Positions 62,561 through 63,980 of a stretch of 63,980 nucleotides of DNA are shown here, in pieces. The position numbers and the translations under genes are program-made. This DNA comes from Sulfurimonas sp. SAG-AH-194-L11 (GTDB taxonomy: Bacteria; Campylobacterota; Campylobacteria; Campylobacterales; Sulfurimonadaceae). The number at the start of each line of letters is the position of its first letter. Position 1 is the stretch's first letter. The stretch is from NCBI RefSeq assembly GCF_029215995.1, contig NZ_JAEMVB010000009.1, positions 1-63,980 on the forward strand, given 5' to 3'. Below the pieces are notes generated by a model that made no database searches, was not told the DNA's origin, and saw nothing but the letters and a program-made list of their open reading frames with translations.

Positions 62561-63138
62561 CTCTAGCACTCTTTGACTTCGATGGCACACTTACAACAAA
62601 AGACTCCCTCGCAGAGTTCATAAAGTTTGCTGTTGGAACACCGACTTACTACTTTAAACTAGCCCTTTTTTCTCCAGTATTTTTTCTCTACAAAACAAAA
62701 CTGATGGACAACTCTTATGCAAAAGAGTTACTCTTCAGACTCTACTTTTACAAGATAAACGAAGATGCGTTTAAAACAGTAGCACAAAAGTATGGCGAGA
62801 CAAAAATCAATGATATTATTAGAGAAAATATCTACGAGAAATTTTTACAACACATAAAAAATGGGGATAGAGTTATAATAGTTTCAGCTTCTATGAGGTG
62901 CTGGTTAGAGCCTTTTGCTACAAAACATAAGGTTGAACTTCTTTGTACTGAACTCGCGTTTGAAGATAAAAAATTTACAGGACACTTCAAAACAAAAAAC
63001 TGTCACGGTGAAGAAAAACTCTTAAGAGTAAAAGCACACCTAAACCTAGATGACTACGATAAGATATACACTTATGGAGACAGTAGTGGGGATGATGCTA
63101 TTTTGGCTATTGCGGATGTTAAAGTTAAAGTGAAATAG
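62557..63138 (+). CDS. HAD-IB family phosphatase
   Basis: A 193-residue HAD hydrolase. Nucleophile motif FDFDGTLTTKDSL (Asp7, Asp9), VIIVSASMRCWLEP (motif II), Lys in KTKNCHGEEKLLR and GDSSGDDAILAIA (motif IV). The length suits phosphoserine-phosphatase-like or MtfA-type enzymes. In this cluster it could remove the 5-phosphate of polyprenylphosphoryl-5-phosphoribose, a step done by the PAP2 enzyme Rv3807c in mycobacteria. Last gene of the operon. Confidence 0.85.
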   Translation: MTLALFDFDGTLTTKDSLAEFIKFAVGTPTYYFKLALFSPVFFLYKTKLMDNSYAKELLFRLYFYKINEDAFKTVAQKYGETKINDIIRENIYEKFLQHIKNGDRVIIVSASMRCWLEPFATKHKVELLCTELAFEDKKFTGHFKTKNCHGEEKLLRVKAHLNLDDYDKIYTYGDSSGDDAILAIADVKVKVK

Positions 63139-63238
63139 TCTTCTAAGCTTAAAAGCCATTATTTTAATTAATCATCAAAAACATGGGAAATTGCAATAAA
63201 AGCTCAAATAAACTAATATTTTTAGTGTTTATTTATTT

Positions 63239-63267
63239 TTTACTATACGGGTTGTTTGCGTTATAAT
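63239..63267 (+). promoter_or_regulatory. Promoter for the HARE-HTH gene
   Basis: TATAAT at 63262-63267 with TTTACT at 63239-63244, spacing 17. The ATG at 63302 follows an AAAGGAAAAAA ribosome site. Confidence 0.45.
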
Positions 63268-63301
63268 GTTCGTTGATAAAATAGTTATCTAAAGGAAAAA
63301 A

Positions 63302-63980
63302 ATGACCGTTAAAGAAGCAATTTTAGAGAGTTTAGAAGATTTACAACAACCATCTAATAATAAAGATGTTTATAAAAATATTTTATTTAAAAAATATTAT
63401 GACTTTAAAACTGCTAAAACACCAGAAGCCACAATATCAGCTTTACTTGGTGATTTCATCAGAAAAAATGATTCTCGTGTGAGACGGACTAAAGCTAGTA
63501 ATGGTACATACTTTTATTATTTATCTAAACATGAGCAAAATTTAATTGATCTTCCAATAGATGATACTCTAAAAAAAGAATCGAAAATTAAAAAGGCTTA
63601 TCAGGAACGAGATTTACATAAATTACTGAGTAGTTATCTAAAGAATAAGAATATATATTCTAAAACAATTCTTCATGAAGAATCAAAAAATAGTAAAGAT
63701 GACCATCAAAAATGGATACATCCTGATATGATTGGTATTGAATTTTTAAGTTTAACTTCAAAGGTAAATAAAGCCTTTATGAAAATATTAAATAAAGCTG
63801 ACACTTTTAAAATTACTTCTTATGAAATCAAAAGAGAAATCAATACAGATTACGAACTAAAAAAATGCTATTTTCAAGCTGTTTCGAATTCAAGCTGGGC
63901 AAACTATGGATACTTAGTCGCATTTGAAATAAGTGATAGATTAAAAGATGAAATGGAACGATTAAATCAATCTTTTGGTA
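63302..63980 (+). CDS. HARE-HTH / COG2958 (HrgA-like) protein, 3' cut by window edge
   Basis: An ORF open to the window end (226 codons). The N-terminus MTVKEAILESLEDLQQPSNN and the following ATISALLGDFIRKNDSRV form a HARE-HTH winged-helix domain, found in restriction enzymes and chromatin proteins. Downstream, HPDMIGIEF and, about 35 residues on, ITSYEIKREI give the Asp and E-x-K of a possible PD-(D/E)XK nuclease core. Resembles H. pylori HrgA/COG2958 proteins, often near restriction-modification genes. AT-rich codon use compared with neighbours hints at acquired DNA. Confidence 0.65.
   Translation, partial: MTVKEAILESLEDLQQPSNNKDVYKNILFKKYYDFKTAKTPEATISALLGDFIRKNDSRVRRTKASNGTYFYYLSKHEQNLIDLPIDDTLKKESKIKKAYQERDLHKLLSSYLKNKNIYSKTILHEESKNSKDDHQKWIHPDMIGIEFLSLTSKVNKAFMKILNKADTFKITSYEIKREINTDYELKKCYFQAVSNSSWANYGYLVAFEISDRLKDEMERLNQSFG

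Overview
The window looks like a chromosome segment from a Campylobacterota bacterium close to Sulfurimonas (AT-rich DNA, very tight operons, strong AAGGAG-type ribosome sites, TATAAT boxes with weak -35 elements). Markers typical of that group include the BioV pimelyl-ACP esterase, a run aroB - mscS - mtaB - ftsH-like - bioV that I recall from Helicobacter pylori, a COG3400 TrkA-type protein and an SdhABE/MfrABE-type succinate/fumarate oxidoreductase. The genus is an inference; no rRNA or tRNA gene is visible.

Layout. 1-4761: an RND drug-efflux operon (partial adaptor, HAE1 pump, TolC-like channel). 4769-6024: CitE-like lyase and a small cytochrome c. 6086-12003: a long housekeeping run (folD, lepB, M50 protease, rpiB, coiled-coil membrane protein, apt, trpB, SpoIIAA-like, hemolysin III). 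12084-19026: exported Tpx, PepA, YqiA-like esterase, a ClpS-like/47-aa/ADP-ribosylglycohydrolase group, and metE behind a leader ORF. 19155-25357: DUF302 and SHOCT proteins facing a CusA/CzcA-type metal efflux operon. 25421-30814: a 1797-aa Ser/Thr kinase - AAA - GAF - PAS - histidine kinase. 30922-36784: ychF, the thiL-truD-psd group and a degenerate GGDEF protein. 36907-41876: sdhABE, xth and two small proteins. 41883-50298: mogA, the bioV-to-aroB run, a 270-bp nested inverted-repeat element and the COG3400 gene. 50302-54344: coiled-coil exported protein, trmA, fliP, and a PomA/PomB-like stator. 54404-63138: an LtaS-like sulfatase divergent from a seven-gene polyprenyl-phosphate-arabinose pathway. 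63302-end: the start of a HARE-HTH/COG2958 (HrgA-like) protein, probably the edge of an accessory or defence region.

The most interesting system is at 56375-63138. A UbiA-type phosphoribosyl transferase, GtrA, DprE1, DprE2 and a HAD phosphatase lie between and beside two ArnT/PMT-like membrane glycosyltransferases. GtrA-DprE1-DprE2 is in the same order as Rv3789-Rv3790-Rv3791 of Mycobacterium tuberculosis. Together they could make polyprenyl-phosphoryl-D-arabinose from PRPP and transfer arabinose to a periplasmic acceptor. Other notable items are a protease-dead FtsH paralogue, a ClpS-like protein lacking most N-degron-binding residues, a TrmA with an RlmD-like iron-sulfur cysteine pattern, an exported thiol peroxidase, the multi-domain hybrid kinase and the palindromic MITE-like element between aroB and its neighbour.
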